Assembly (NCBI GenBank): GCA_965646445.1
Contig: CBFFZW010000011.1
Coordinates: 7,156 to 71,155 of the forward strand
Origin: UBA11524 sp965646445
GTDB lineage: Bacteria > Bacillota > Clostridia > Christensenellales > Aristaeellaceae
Direction: 5' to 3'
Length of the DNA: 64,000 nucleotides
Within the stretch, counting starts at the first letter, position 1, and the number at the start of each line of letters is the position of its first letter. Of the stretch, positions 23,575 through 30,853 are shown in pieces. The notes below the pieces were generated by a model. The model was not told the DNA's origin and did no database searches. It was given only the letters and a program-made list of their open reading frames with translations. A program made the position numbers and the translations under genes.

Positions 23575-24984
23575 ATGAGGCGAATAACAGCGCTCGTGAT
23601 GGCGACGCTTCTGGCCTTCAGCATCGCGACAGGTCTGACAGCGAAGGCAGAGGACATGGCCGCGGACACCCTTGTTGTTTACTTCTCCGCCACGGGCACC
23701 ACCCGGCAGCTGGCGGAGGTGGCGGCGGACATCCTGAAGGCGGATATCGCCGAGATCGTACCGGAAGTTCCCTACACAGCGGAAGACCTGGCCTATTACA
23801 CCGACTGCCGGGCTGACCGGGAGCAGCAGGACGACACGGCCCGCCCCGCCATCAGCGGAAGCATCGAGAACATGGCGCAGTACAGGACGGTGCTGCTGGG
23901 GTATCCGATATGGCATGGGCAGGCTCCGAGGATCATCAGCACCTTCCTGGAAAGCTACGACTTTTCGGGCAAAACACTGGTGCCGTTCTGCACGTCCCAG
24001 AGCAGTGGGATCGGATCCAGTGCCGCCAATCTTCACGCCTTTGCGGAGAATGCCGCGTGGCTTGAGGGCAGGCGCTTTGCCGCGGGAACTTCAAGGGAAG
24101 AACTGACGATGTGGCTGGATGAAATGAGTCTGACGGGCAGGGCCGGGCACGTTGCCGCCTTTGACTTCGACACCCGCACCGTGACCCTCAGCAGCGGCTA
24201 CGAGATGCCCATTAACGGCTTGGGCACCTACAGCCTGCACGGCGATGTCTGCGTGGAGGCCGTCAAGGCCGCGCTGGCCAGCGGCGTTCGTCTGATTGAT
24301 ACGGCGTCCGCATATGGGAATGAGGCGGAGGTCGGGCGCGCCATCCGCGAGGCCATTGATGAAGGAATCATTCGTCGGGAGGATGTTTTCGTCACCACGA
24401 AGATCTATCCTGGTGATGAGATGGCCGACCCGGAGGCATCCATCCAGGCCTGCCTGGATCGGCTGGATATCGGCTATGTGGACATGATGCTGCTGCACCA
24501 TCCCGACCCCAATGACGTGAAGGCTTACAAGGCCATGGAGAGCTTCGTCCGGGATGGAAGGATCCGCTCCATCGGGCTGTCGAACTGGTATGTGGCGGAG
24601 CTGACGGCCTTCCTGCCCCAGGTGGACACCGTGCCCGCGCTGATTCAGAACGAGATCCATCCCTATTATCAGGAGAACGATGTGATTCCGTTCATCCAGG
24701 AAAAGGGCATTGTGGTACAGGGTTGGTATCCCCTTGGCGGCCGTGGGTATACCGCTGAGCTTCTGGGCGATCCGGTGATTATCGGAATTGCCGCCGCCCA
24801 CGGGGTTTCCGCCGCTCAGGTGATTCTGCGCTGGAACCTGCAGAAGGGTGTGGCCGTCATTCCCGGTTCCAGCAATCCCGACCATATTCGGGAAAATGCC
24901 CAGCTGTATCATTTCAGTCTGATCGAGGATGAGATGAACCGTATCAACGCCCTTGACCGAAATGAGAAGCATGACTGGTATTGA
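23575..24984 (+). CDS. Exported flavodoxin / aldo-keto reductase fusion
   Basis: This 469-residue protein has a signal peptide (residues 1-23, ending TAKA before ED), a flavodoxin domain (about 30-195) with the FMN phosphate loop VVYFSATGTTRQLA and GYPIWHGQAPR, then an aldo-keto reductase barrel (about 200-469). The reductase tetrad is visible as Asp and Tyr in DTASAYGNEAEV, Lys in TTKIY and His in LLHHPDP; the NADPH-binding end has AVIPGSSNPDHI. Fusing a flavin carrier to an NADPH reductase suggests internal electron transfer, and the signal peptide would place it outside the membrane, where NADPH is not expected. The start ATG has GGAGGGAATGAT upstream. A palindrome without a T run overlaps the stop (24983-25006). 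Confidence 0.85.
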   Translation: MRRITALVMATLLAFSIATGLTAKAEDMAADTLVVYFSATGTTRQLAEVAADILKADIAEIVPEVPYTAEDLAYYTDCRADREQQDDTARPAISGSIENMAQYRTVLLGYPIWHGQAPRIISTFLESYDFSGKTLVPFCTSQSSGIGSSAANLHAFAENAAWLEGRRFAAGTSREELTMWLDEMSLTGRAGHVAAFDFDTRTVTLSSGYEMPINGLGTYSLHGDVCVEAVKAALASGVRLIDTASAYGNEAEVGRAIREAIDEGIIRREDVFVTTKIYPGDEMADPEASIQACLDRLDIGYVDMMLLHHPDPNDVKAYKAMESFVRDGRIRSIGLSNWYVAELTAFLPQVDTVPALIQNEIHPYYQENDVIPFIQEKGIVVQGWYPLGGRGYTAELLGDPVIIGIAAAHGVSAAQVILRWNLQKGVAVIPGSSNPDHIRENAQLYHFSLIEDEMNRINALDRNEKHDWY

Positions 24985-25121
24985 TGAGGGGGCTTTGCTC
25001 CCTCATCGTCACCTTAAAGGAATTCGCTGGTTTTGCTTTGCAGTCTGACGATGACAAACAGGGCACACGCCTTCAGCCTGATGGACGGTTTGGCATTGAG
25101 ACGTTTCCGCCCGGTTTTCCC

Positions 25122-25150
25122 TTGCAATCCGCGGCGCTTTCCTGTACAAT
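25122..25150 (+). promoter_or_regulatory. Sigma-A promoter of purB
   Basis: The -35 TTGCAA (25122-25127), an exact 17-bp spacer and the -10 TACAAT (25145-25150) predict a start near 25157, 30 nt before the purB ATG. Confidence 0.7.
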
Positions 25151-25187
25151 AGGACATGACGATGATTCACCAAGGAGGACGAGACCC

Positions 25188-26621
25188 ATGGCGCACGATG
25201 CCTACATCAGCCCCTTTTCCACCCGATATGCCAGCAAGGAGATGCAGTTCATCTTCTCCGACGACAATAAATTCCGCACCTGGCGCAGGCTGTGGATCGC
25301 CCTGGCCAAGGCCGAGCAGCGGCAGGGGATCGCCATCACCGACGAGCAGATTGCCGAACTGGAGGCCCATGCCGAGGACGTGAACTATGACGATGCCCTC
25401 CGCCGGGAGAAGGAGTGCCGCCACGATGTCATGTCCCATGTGTACGCCTACGGCCTGCAATGCCCCAAGGCCGCCGGCATCATCCACCTGGGCGCCACCT
25501 CCTGCTATGTGGGCGACAATACCGACGTTATCATCATGCGGCAGGGATTGCAGGTCGTGCGGCGCAAGCTGCTGAACGTCATGGCGCTGCTGGCGGATTT
25601 TGCCGAGAAGTACAAGGCCATGCCCGCCCTGGCGTACACGCATCTTCAGCCGGCGCAGCTGACCACCGTGGGCAAGCGGGCGACCCTGTGGCTGAACGAG
25701 ATGTACATGGACTTCCTGGAATTGGAGCACCGGATGGATTCCCTGGCGCTGCTGGGCAGCAAGGGCACCACGGGCACCCAGGCCAGCTTCATGGAGCTGT
25801 TCGGCGGGGATAGCGCGAAGATCAAGGCCGTCGAAAGCGACATCGCCCAGGCCATGGGCTTCAGCCGGGTGGTGCCGGTGTCCGGCCAGACTTACTCCCG
25901 CAAGATGGACTACATGGTGGTATCCACCCTCTCCGGCGTGGCGCAGACGGCCAGCAAATTCGCCTACGACATGCGCCTGATGGCTAACTTCAAGGAAATG
26001 GAGGAGCCCTTTGAGAAGAGTCAGATTGGCTCCTCCGCCATGCCCTACAAGCGCAACCCCATGCGCTGCGAGCGGGTCAACGCCCTCAGTCGCTATGTGA
26101 TGGTGGATACGCTCAACGCGGCGCTGACGGCGGGCACGCAGTTCTTCGAGCGCACGCTGGACGATTCCGCCAACAAGCGCATCGCCGTGGCGGAGGCCTT
26201 TCTGGGCATCGACGCCATCCTGAACATCATGATGAACGTGTGCGACGGCCTGATGGTGTACGGCAAGGTGATCCGCGCCCGGGTGATGAACGAGCTGCCC
26301 TTCATGGCCACGGAGAACATCATGATGGACGCGGTGAAGAAGGGCGGTAACCGTCAGGAGCTCCATGAGAAGCTGCGCGTCCATTCCCAGGCGGCGGCTC
26401 GCGTGGTGAAGGAGGAGGGCGGCAGCAACGACCTGATCGACCGCATCTGCGCCGACCCGGCCTTCATGGTCACCCGGGAAGAGGTGGAGGCCATCCTGCA
26501 GCCGGAGCACTTCACCGGCCGCAGTGAGCAGCAGGTGGAGGAATTCCTGGCGGAGATCATCCGCCCGCTGCTGGCGGCCAACGCCGACGTGCTGGGCGAG
26601 AAGCAGGAGCTGCACGTCTGA
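25188..26621 (+). CDS. purB: Adenylosuccinate lyase PurB
   Basis: This 477-residue enzyme acts twice in purine metabolism, cleaving SAICAR to AICAR and adenylosuccinate to AMP, releasing fumarate each time. The N-terminal part has PFSTRYASKEMQFIFSD and the substrate motif IIHLGATSCYVGDNTD. TGTQASFMELF lies in the middle. The fumarase-superfamily signature SSAMPYKRNPMRCE holds the flexible catalytic Ser loop. The ATG at 25188 follows AAGGAGGACGAGACCC; the upstream in-frame extension crosses the promoter. It stands apart from the main purine operon but completes the pathway. Confidence 0.96.
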   Translation: MAHDAYISPFSTRYASKEMQFIFSDDNKFRTWRRLWIALAKAEQRQGIAITDEQIAELEAHAEDVNYDDALRREKECRHDVMSHVYAYGLQCPKAAGIIHLGATSCYVGDNTDVIIMRQGLQVVRRKLLNVMALLADFAEKYKAMPALAYTHLQPAQLTTVGKRATLWLNEMYMDFLELEHRMDSLALLGSKGTTGTQASFMELFGGDSAKIKAVESDIAQAMGFSRVVPVSGQTYSRKMDYMVVSTLSGVAQTASKFAYDMRLMANFKEMEEPFEKSQIGSSAMPYKRNPMRCERVNALSRYVMVDTLNAALTAGTQFFERTLDDSANKRIAVAEAFLGIDAILNIMMNVCDGLMVYGKVIRARVMNELPFMATENIMMDAVKKGGNRQELHEKLRVHSQAAARVVKEEGGSNDLIDRICADPAFMVTREEVEAILQPEHFTGRSEQQVEEFLAEIIRPLLAANADVLGEKQELHV

Positions 26622-26684
26622 CCGACGCCGAAAACGGCAGGGAACGAACCGTCGCGAAGGGCTGACGGATAAAGGAGAAGGATC

Positions 26685-27026
26685 ATGCCTTACATCAGCA
26701 CAACGGTCAATATCGGCATTTCCAGCAGGCGGGAGCAGGCCCTGAAGGAGCGGATGGGCCGCGCCATCGAGCTGCTTCCGGGCAAGACGGAAAGCTGGCT
26801 GATGCTGCAATTCCAGGACAACGCCTCGCTGTATTTCAAGGGCAGCAACGAGCCCTGCGCCATCTGCCAGGTGAAGCTGTTCGGCTCGGCCAGCGAGGAG
26901 GATTATGCCAACCTGACCCGCGCCCTGACGGACATCCTCCAGGAGGAACTGGAGCTGGACGGCGACCGGGTCTACGTCACCTATGAGGAGATTGGCACCT
27001 GGGGCTGGAACGGCGGAAACCTGTGA
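26685..27026 (+). CDS. Phenylpyruvate tautomerase-like (MIF family) protein
   Basis: This 113-residue protein belongs to the MIF/tautomerase superfamily. After Met removal the N-terminal residue is Pro (MPYISTTVNIG), the catalytic base of the family. LPGKTESWLMLQFQDNASLYF fits the MIF fold, as does the VYVTYEEIGTWGWNGG end, where MIF has an Asn-rich active-site edge. It is probably co-transcribed with purB, 63 bp upstream, with ribosome site AAGGAGAAGG. The substrate is not known. Confidence 0.85.
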   Translation: MPYISTTVNIGISSRREQALKERMGRAIELLPGKTESWLMLQFQDNASLYFKGSNEPCAICQVKLFGSASEEDYANLTRALTDILQEELELDGDRVYVTYEEIGTWGWNGGNL

Positions 27027-27046
27027 GGGCCTGTTGATGAACTGAA

Positions 27047-27093
27047 AGATCCCCCAAGGAGCGGCCTTGCGGCGTGTTCTCCCTGGGGGATCT
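27047..27093. terminator. Bidirectional hairpin between convergent genes
   Basis: AGATCCCCCA-A-GGAG pairs with CTCC-C-TGGGGGATCT across a 17-nt loop. It lies between the tautomerase gene (+) and the malic enzyme gene (-). T runs are weak on both sides. Confidence 0.6.
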
Positions 27094-27116
27094 CGTTATG
27101 ATGATGTGCGTCTGCG

Positions 27117-28286
27117 TCAGATGCGGGCAACGCCGGTGTCCCGGGCGGCCTGCATCACGGCGTCGGCCACGGCGCGGGCGACGCGCTTGTCCAGGGCGTC
27201 GGGGAGGATGTAGTCCGCGGCCAGCTGGTCGCCCACAAGAGCCGAAAGAGCCCGGGAGGCGGCCATCTTCATTTCCTCGTTGATGCACCGGGCGCGGCAG
27301 TCCAGCGCACCGCGGAAGATGCCCGGGAAGGCCAGCACGTTGTTGATCTGGTTGGGGAAGTCGCTGCGGCCGGTGCCCACCACCTTGGCGCCGGCGGCCA
27401 GGGCTTCATCGGGCATGATCTCCGGGGTGGGGTTGGCCATGGCGAAAACGATGGGATCGGCGGCCATGGAGCGCACCATGTCCTGAGTCAGGACGCCCGG
27501 GGCGGACACGCCGATGAACACATCCGCGCCCTTGACGGCGTCCGCCAGAGCGCCGCGCAGGTGCTCGCGGTTGGTCACCTTGGCCATGGCGGCCTGGGCG
27601 GGATTCAGCTCCGACATGCCCTCGTCGATGACGCCGAAGCGATCCACCAGCGTCAGATGGCGGACGCCCAGGTTCAGCAGGTGCTTGGCGATGGCGATGC
27701 CCGCGGAGCCCGCGCCGTTGAGGACGACCTTCGCTTCGGCAATATCCCGGCCCGTGACCTTCAGCGCCCCCAAAAGGGCGGCGGCCACCACCACGGCGGT
27801 GCCGTGCTGATCGTCATGGAAAACGGGAATGTCGCAGATCTGCTTCAGCTTTTCCTCAATTTCAAAGCAGCGGGGAGCGGCGATGTCCTCCAGGTTGACG
27901 CCGCCGAAGCTGCCCGCTAGCAGGGATACCGTGCGGACGATCTCATCCACGTCCTTGCTGCGGATACACAGCGGGAAGGCGTCCACGTCGGCAAAGGCCT
28001 TGAACAGGGCGCACTTGCCCTCCATCACGGGCATGCCGGCCTCCGGGCCAATGTCCCCCAGGCCCAGCACAGCGGTGCCGTCCGTCACCACGGCCACCAG
28101 GTTGGCGCGGCGGGTCAGCTCGTAGGACTTGTTCACATCATCGTGAATGACCATGCAGGGCTCGGCCACGCCGGGGGTGTAGCACAGGGACAGGTCGCGG
28201 CGGTCGTTCACCGGCGCACGGCTGACGACCTCGATCTTGCCCTGCCATTCGTAGTGCTTTTGCAGTGATTCCTCGCGGATGTTCAT
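27117..28286 (-). CDS. NAD(P)-dependent malic enzyme
   Basis: This 389-residue short bacterial malic enzyme oxidatively decarboxylates malate to pyruvate and CO2. The catalytic Tyr is in SLCYTPGVAEPC and the Lys in MEGKCALFKAFADVDAFP. Metal ligands are in VNLEDIAAPRCFEIE and FHDDQHGTA, and the dinucleotide fold has LNGAGSAGIAIAKHL. The start at 28286 gives MNIREESLQKHYEWQGKIEV, the usual family start, with GGAGCACAC upstream; the longer frame to 28397 would add an unrelated basic segment. It is convergent with the tautomerase and divergent from the methyltransferase gene. Confidence 0.95.
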   Translation of the reverse strand: MNIREESLQKHYEWQGKIEVVSRAPVNDRRDLSLCYTPGVAEPCMVIHDDVNKSYELTRRANLVAVVTDGTAVLGLGDIGPEAGMPVMEGKCALFKAFADVDAFPLCIRSKDVDEIVRTVSLLAGSFGGVNLEDIAAPRCFEIEEKLKQICDIPVFHDDQHGTAVVVAAALLGALKVTGRDIAEAKVVLNGAGSAGIAIAKHLLNLGVRHLTLVDRFGVIDEGMSELNPAQAAMAKVTNREHLRGALADAVKGADVFIGVSAPGVLTQDMVRSMAADPIVFAMANPTPEIMPDEALAAGAKVVGTGRSDFPNQINNVLAFPGIFRGALDCRARCINEEMKMAASRALSALVGDQLAADYILPDALDKRVARAVADAVMQAARDTGVARI

Positions 28287-28417
28287 GTGTGCTCCATCAG
28301 GCGGAAGGCTCCGCCCCGCCCTTGCCCCTGGGCGTCGGGGTGTTTGTGTTCCATAACAGTTTACATGGATCGCGGGGATTTGTCCAGCCCATTTCACAAA
28401 ATTCGGGAGGAATGTCC

Positions 28418-29248
28418 ATGGTCAGCAAGCGGGAGAAGCTCTGCCAGGCGGCGGAAAGGCTCGGCGGGCTGTGCTGCCCTGTATGCGGCGGCGACGTGGA
28501 GCATGTGGGGGAGGCCTTTGTCTGCGCCCGGGGGCACAGCGTCAACGTCCACCGCAAGGGGTGCCTGAACGTGCTGTCCGCCCCGGTGGACAGCTGCTAT
28601 GACCGGGAGCTTTTCGCCGCGCGGCGTCAGGTGTTTGCCGCGGGCTGCTATGATCCGGTGGCGGAGGCTATCGAGGCGCTGCTGCCGGAAGGCGGGCATC
28701 GCCTGCTGGACGTCGGCTGCGGGGACGGCTGGTACCTGAATGCGCTGCTGATCCGCCATCCCGACTGGTGTGGGGCGGGGGTGGACATCAGCCGGGACGC
28801 GATCATGGCGGCCACGGATCAGCCCTGCGCTGCGGTGTGGTGTACGGCTGATCTGCGCCGTCTGCCCTTCCGGGACGGGTGCTTCACTGCGATGCTGGAT
28901 GTGCTGACCCCGGCCAGCTACGCCGAATTTGCCCGGGTGCTGACAGCCGACGGCCTGCTGGTGAAGGTGTATCCCGGGCGGGAATACCTGAGGGAGATCA
29001 GGGCGGCCCGCGGCCTTCCCCCCTATGAGGAGGGCCAGGTGGATGCCTACCTGCGGGAGAAGACGCAGGTGGTGGGGGAGCGGCAGGTGACGGCCGCGTG
29101 GCCCGTTACGCCGGCGTTGTGGCGCAGCTTTGTATGGATGACACCCCTGAACCAGGATCTCTCGGCGGAAGAAAAGGATGCGCTGTCCGCCAGGCCCGAC
29201 GCCACGGTGACGGTGGATCTCCATGTGGCCGCCTGTCGATGGCGATAA
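28418..29248 (+). CDS. 23S rRNA (guanine-N1)-methyltransferase RlmA-like
   Basis: This 276-residue SAM-dependent methyltransferase resembles RlmA/TlrB. The N-terminal zinc finger has CCPVCGG, then FVCARGHSV (three Cys and a His), which in RlmA binds the rRNA hairpin. The SAM-binding motif LLDVGCGDGWYL is about residue 100, with GVDISRDAIMAA and the later MLDVLTPASYAEFARVL region. The start at 28418 was preferred to the ATG at 28412 because GGAGGA is then 7 bp upstream. Homologues methylate G745 or G748 of 23S rRNA; which one applies here cannot be told. It is followed by the first of two identical hairpins flanking element C. Confidence 0.88.
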   Translation: MVSKREKLCQAAERLGGLCCPVCGGDVEHVGEAFVCARGHSVNVHRKGCLNVLSAPVDSCYDRELFAARRQVFAAGCYDPVAEAIEALLPEGGHRLLDVGCGDGWYLNALLIRHPDWCGAGVDISRDAIMAATDQPCAAVWCTADLRRLPFRDGCFTAMLDVLTPASYAEFARVLTADGLLVKVYPGREYLREIRAARGLPPYEEGQVDAYLREKTQVVGERQVTAAWPVTPALWRSFVWMTPLNQDLSAEEKDALSARPDATVTVDLHVAACRWR

Positions 29249-29280
29249 GCGCTGACGGCGGTGCCGGCGCATAGGCAAAC

Positions 29281-29311
29281 GGATGACGGCACAGAAATTG
29301 CGCCGTCATCC
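29281..29311 (+). repeat. 31-bp hairpin, left copy flanking element C
   Basis: GGATGACGGC / GCCGTCATCC enclose an 11-base loop. The sequence is identical over 31 bp to 29526-29556. This left copy lacks a T run and is followed at once by the end of element C. Confidence 0.9.
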
Positions 29312-29526
29312 CAGACCATCGACAAAGTGGCTTACACCACTTTGTCGAGTTTTGCACTCACTCACTGGTCGAATGGCTACGCCATTCTCCCGGCCGTTCG
29401 TTCGTGTAAGGAAGCTTTTTCTTACGAAAAAGCACGAAAATCGCCGTACATGCCGCCGATTTCCGATGGACAGTCAGAGGACCTGCGGGTCCTCCGACAC
29501 CTCCTGGGACTTTGCTGATGGTCTGG
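29311..29526 (-). repeat. Modular covarying element, copy C
   Basis: This is nearly identical to copy A but lies on the minus strand. Terminal inverted repeats cover 18 bp with 2 mismatches (29311-29328 and 29509-29526, CCAGACCATC at one end and GATGGTCTGG at the other). Relative to copy A the first hairpin changes from GAGGGCC/GGCCCTC to GAGGACC/GGTCCTC, and the last from AAAAAAGTGG to GACAAAGTGG with the matching change in the other arm. It is flanked by the 31-bp direct duplication. Confidence 0.9.
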
Positions 29527-29563
29527 GATGACGGCACAGAAATTGCGCCGTCATCCTTGTTTT
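29526..29563 (+). terminator. Intact terminator, right copy of the 31-bp hairpin
   Basis: This is the same 10-bp stem GGATGACGGC / GCCGTCATCC, here followed by TTGTTTTG. It would terminate plus-strand transcription from the methyltransferase gene that has passed through element C. It also lies directly 3' of the leftward surface-protein gene. Confidence 0.7.
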
Positions 29564-29564
29564 G

Positions 29565-30851
29565 TTACAGCCGGTCTTCTTCCAGCCTGCGAATCTTCCG
29601 GCGCAGCAGCGTTCCCTGCAGGGCGCAGAGGATCAGCAGCAGCGCGCAGCCGCCGCCCAGGACATAGACAAGGGTGGGCGGGACGGCTTCCGTTTCGGCG
29701 GGGGCGTCGGCCTCGACCAGGGCCGGGGGCGTATCGATGGTCAGGCTGATGGGCAGGGAAAGGGCGGTGGGGTTGCCGTCAAGATCCGTGGCCTCCACGT
29801 CCAGCGTGCCGGTGAAATCGCCGGAAAGCCCCCTGTCCGGGGTGATGGTCAGCTGCGCCTGCTTGGTTTCGCCGGGGGCGAGCGTCCCCACCAGGACGCT
29901 CTGCCTTTCCACCACGCCGGGGAGCGACACGGAGGCCAGTACGTTGACCAGATCGGCCTTGCCCATGTTCATCAGCGGCAGGGTGATGGTCAGGGCGTCG
30001 CCCGCCACCACGCTGGAGGCCATTTTGACGCCGCCCTGCTCCAGGCGCATGTCCTGGGAGACGGGCACGGTGAAGCCCTCCGACTGGGTGACGCTCTGGC
30101 CCAGGGATGTCCAGGAAAAATCAAATTGCAGCTGGTGGGGCGCCACGGACGTCTTCAGCAGCACCGTGAGGGGAAAGTGAACGGTGGTGCTTTCCCCCGG
30201 CTTCAGGTCGGGCAGGTACAGCGCGTCTGCGCCTTGCGGGATGATCTCGCCGCTGGCATCCCGGACGCGGAGGACGGGCTGCTCAAAGGGGACGGTGCGG
30301 CAGGGGTTGGTCAGCGTCGCGCTGACCCAGCCGTCTTCGCCCACCTTCAGCTCGGAAACCACATCTGTGACGAGCATGCGGATGGTTTCGCCGCTGGGCA
30401 GGCCGTCCCGGATGCTGATGGTATAGGGCCAGTCGACGCTCAGGACGCCGCCCTCCGCCGTCTGCCCGGTGACGCGGATGACGCAGGCATAATCGCCGTT
30501 CCGCCTGTCAGGGTACAAATCGAGGATCATCCGCACCGCGTAGGCGCCGTCGCCTGAAGGCGAGGTTTTAACCGACATGGTTTGCGGCTTGAAGGGGGAG
30601 GCGGCTTCGTCCAGCATGATGAGGGTGGTCTGGATGGCGCCTTGAGCCTGATCGGACAGGAGGGGCAGCATCAGCGTCAGCCGATGATTGGCCACGGCGG
30701 GCTCATAGCCCTGCCGCCAGGGCCGGTTCATGCCCTGCAGCACCTGATCCTCGTCAAGGACGAAGGGGGCGGCTTCCTCGGCGTGGCCGGTGAAAAGGGG
30801 TACAAGAAACAGCACGGTCAGCAAAACCGCGATCCAGTGTTTATTGGTCAT
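29565..30851 (-). CDS. Membrane-anchored surface protein with CARDB/NEW3-like repeats
   Basis: This 428-residue protein has an N-terminal signal peptide (about 1-24, IAVLLTVLFLVPLFTGHAEE), a long extracellular part of beta-rich, Ig-like repeats and a C-terminal membrane span (LVYVLGGGCALLLILCALQG) followed by a basic tail RRKIRRLEEDR. Phrases such as VTLTNPCRTVPFEQPVL-like segments, LKPGESTTVHFPL and LAPGETKQAQLTI recur, typical of CARDB/NEW3 type domains. It starts 2 bp after the FtsX-like permease stop and is the last gene of the two-component/ABC operon, so it may be an extracytoplasmic partner of the transporter. The exact function is not known. Confidence 0.75.
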   Translation of the reverse strand: MTNKHWIAVLLTVLFLVPLFTGHAEEAAPFVLDEDQVLQGMNRPWRQGYEPAVANHRLTLMLPLLSDQAQGAIQTTLIMLDEAASPFKPQTMSVKTSPSGDGAYAVRMILDLYPDRRNGDYACVIRVTGQTAEGGVLSVDWPYTISIRDGLPSGETIRMLVTDVVSELKVGEDGWVSATLTNPCRTVPFEQPVLRVRDASGEIIPQGADALYLPDLKPGESTTVHFPLTVLLKTSVAPHQLQFDFSWTSLGQSVTQSEGFTVPVSQDMRLEQGGVKMASSVVAGDALTITLPLMNMGKADLVNVLASVSLPGVVERQSVLVGTLAPGETKQAQLTITPDRGLSGDFTGTLDVEATDLDGNPTALSLPISLTIDTPPALVEADAPAETEAVPPTLVYVLGGGCALLLILCALQGTLLRRKIRRLEEDRL

Positions 30852-30853
30852 TG

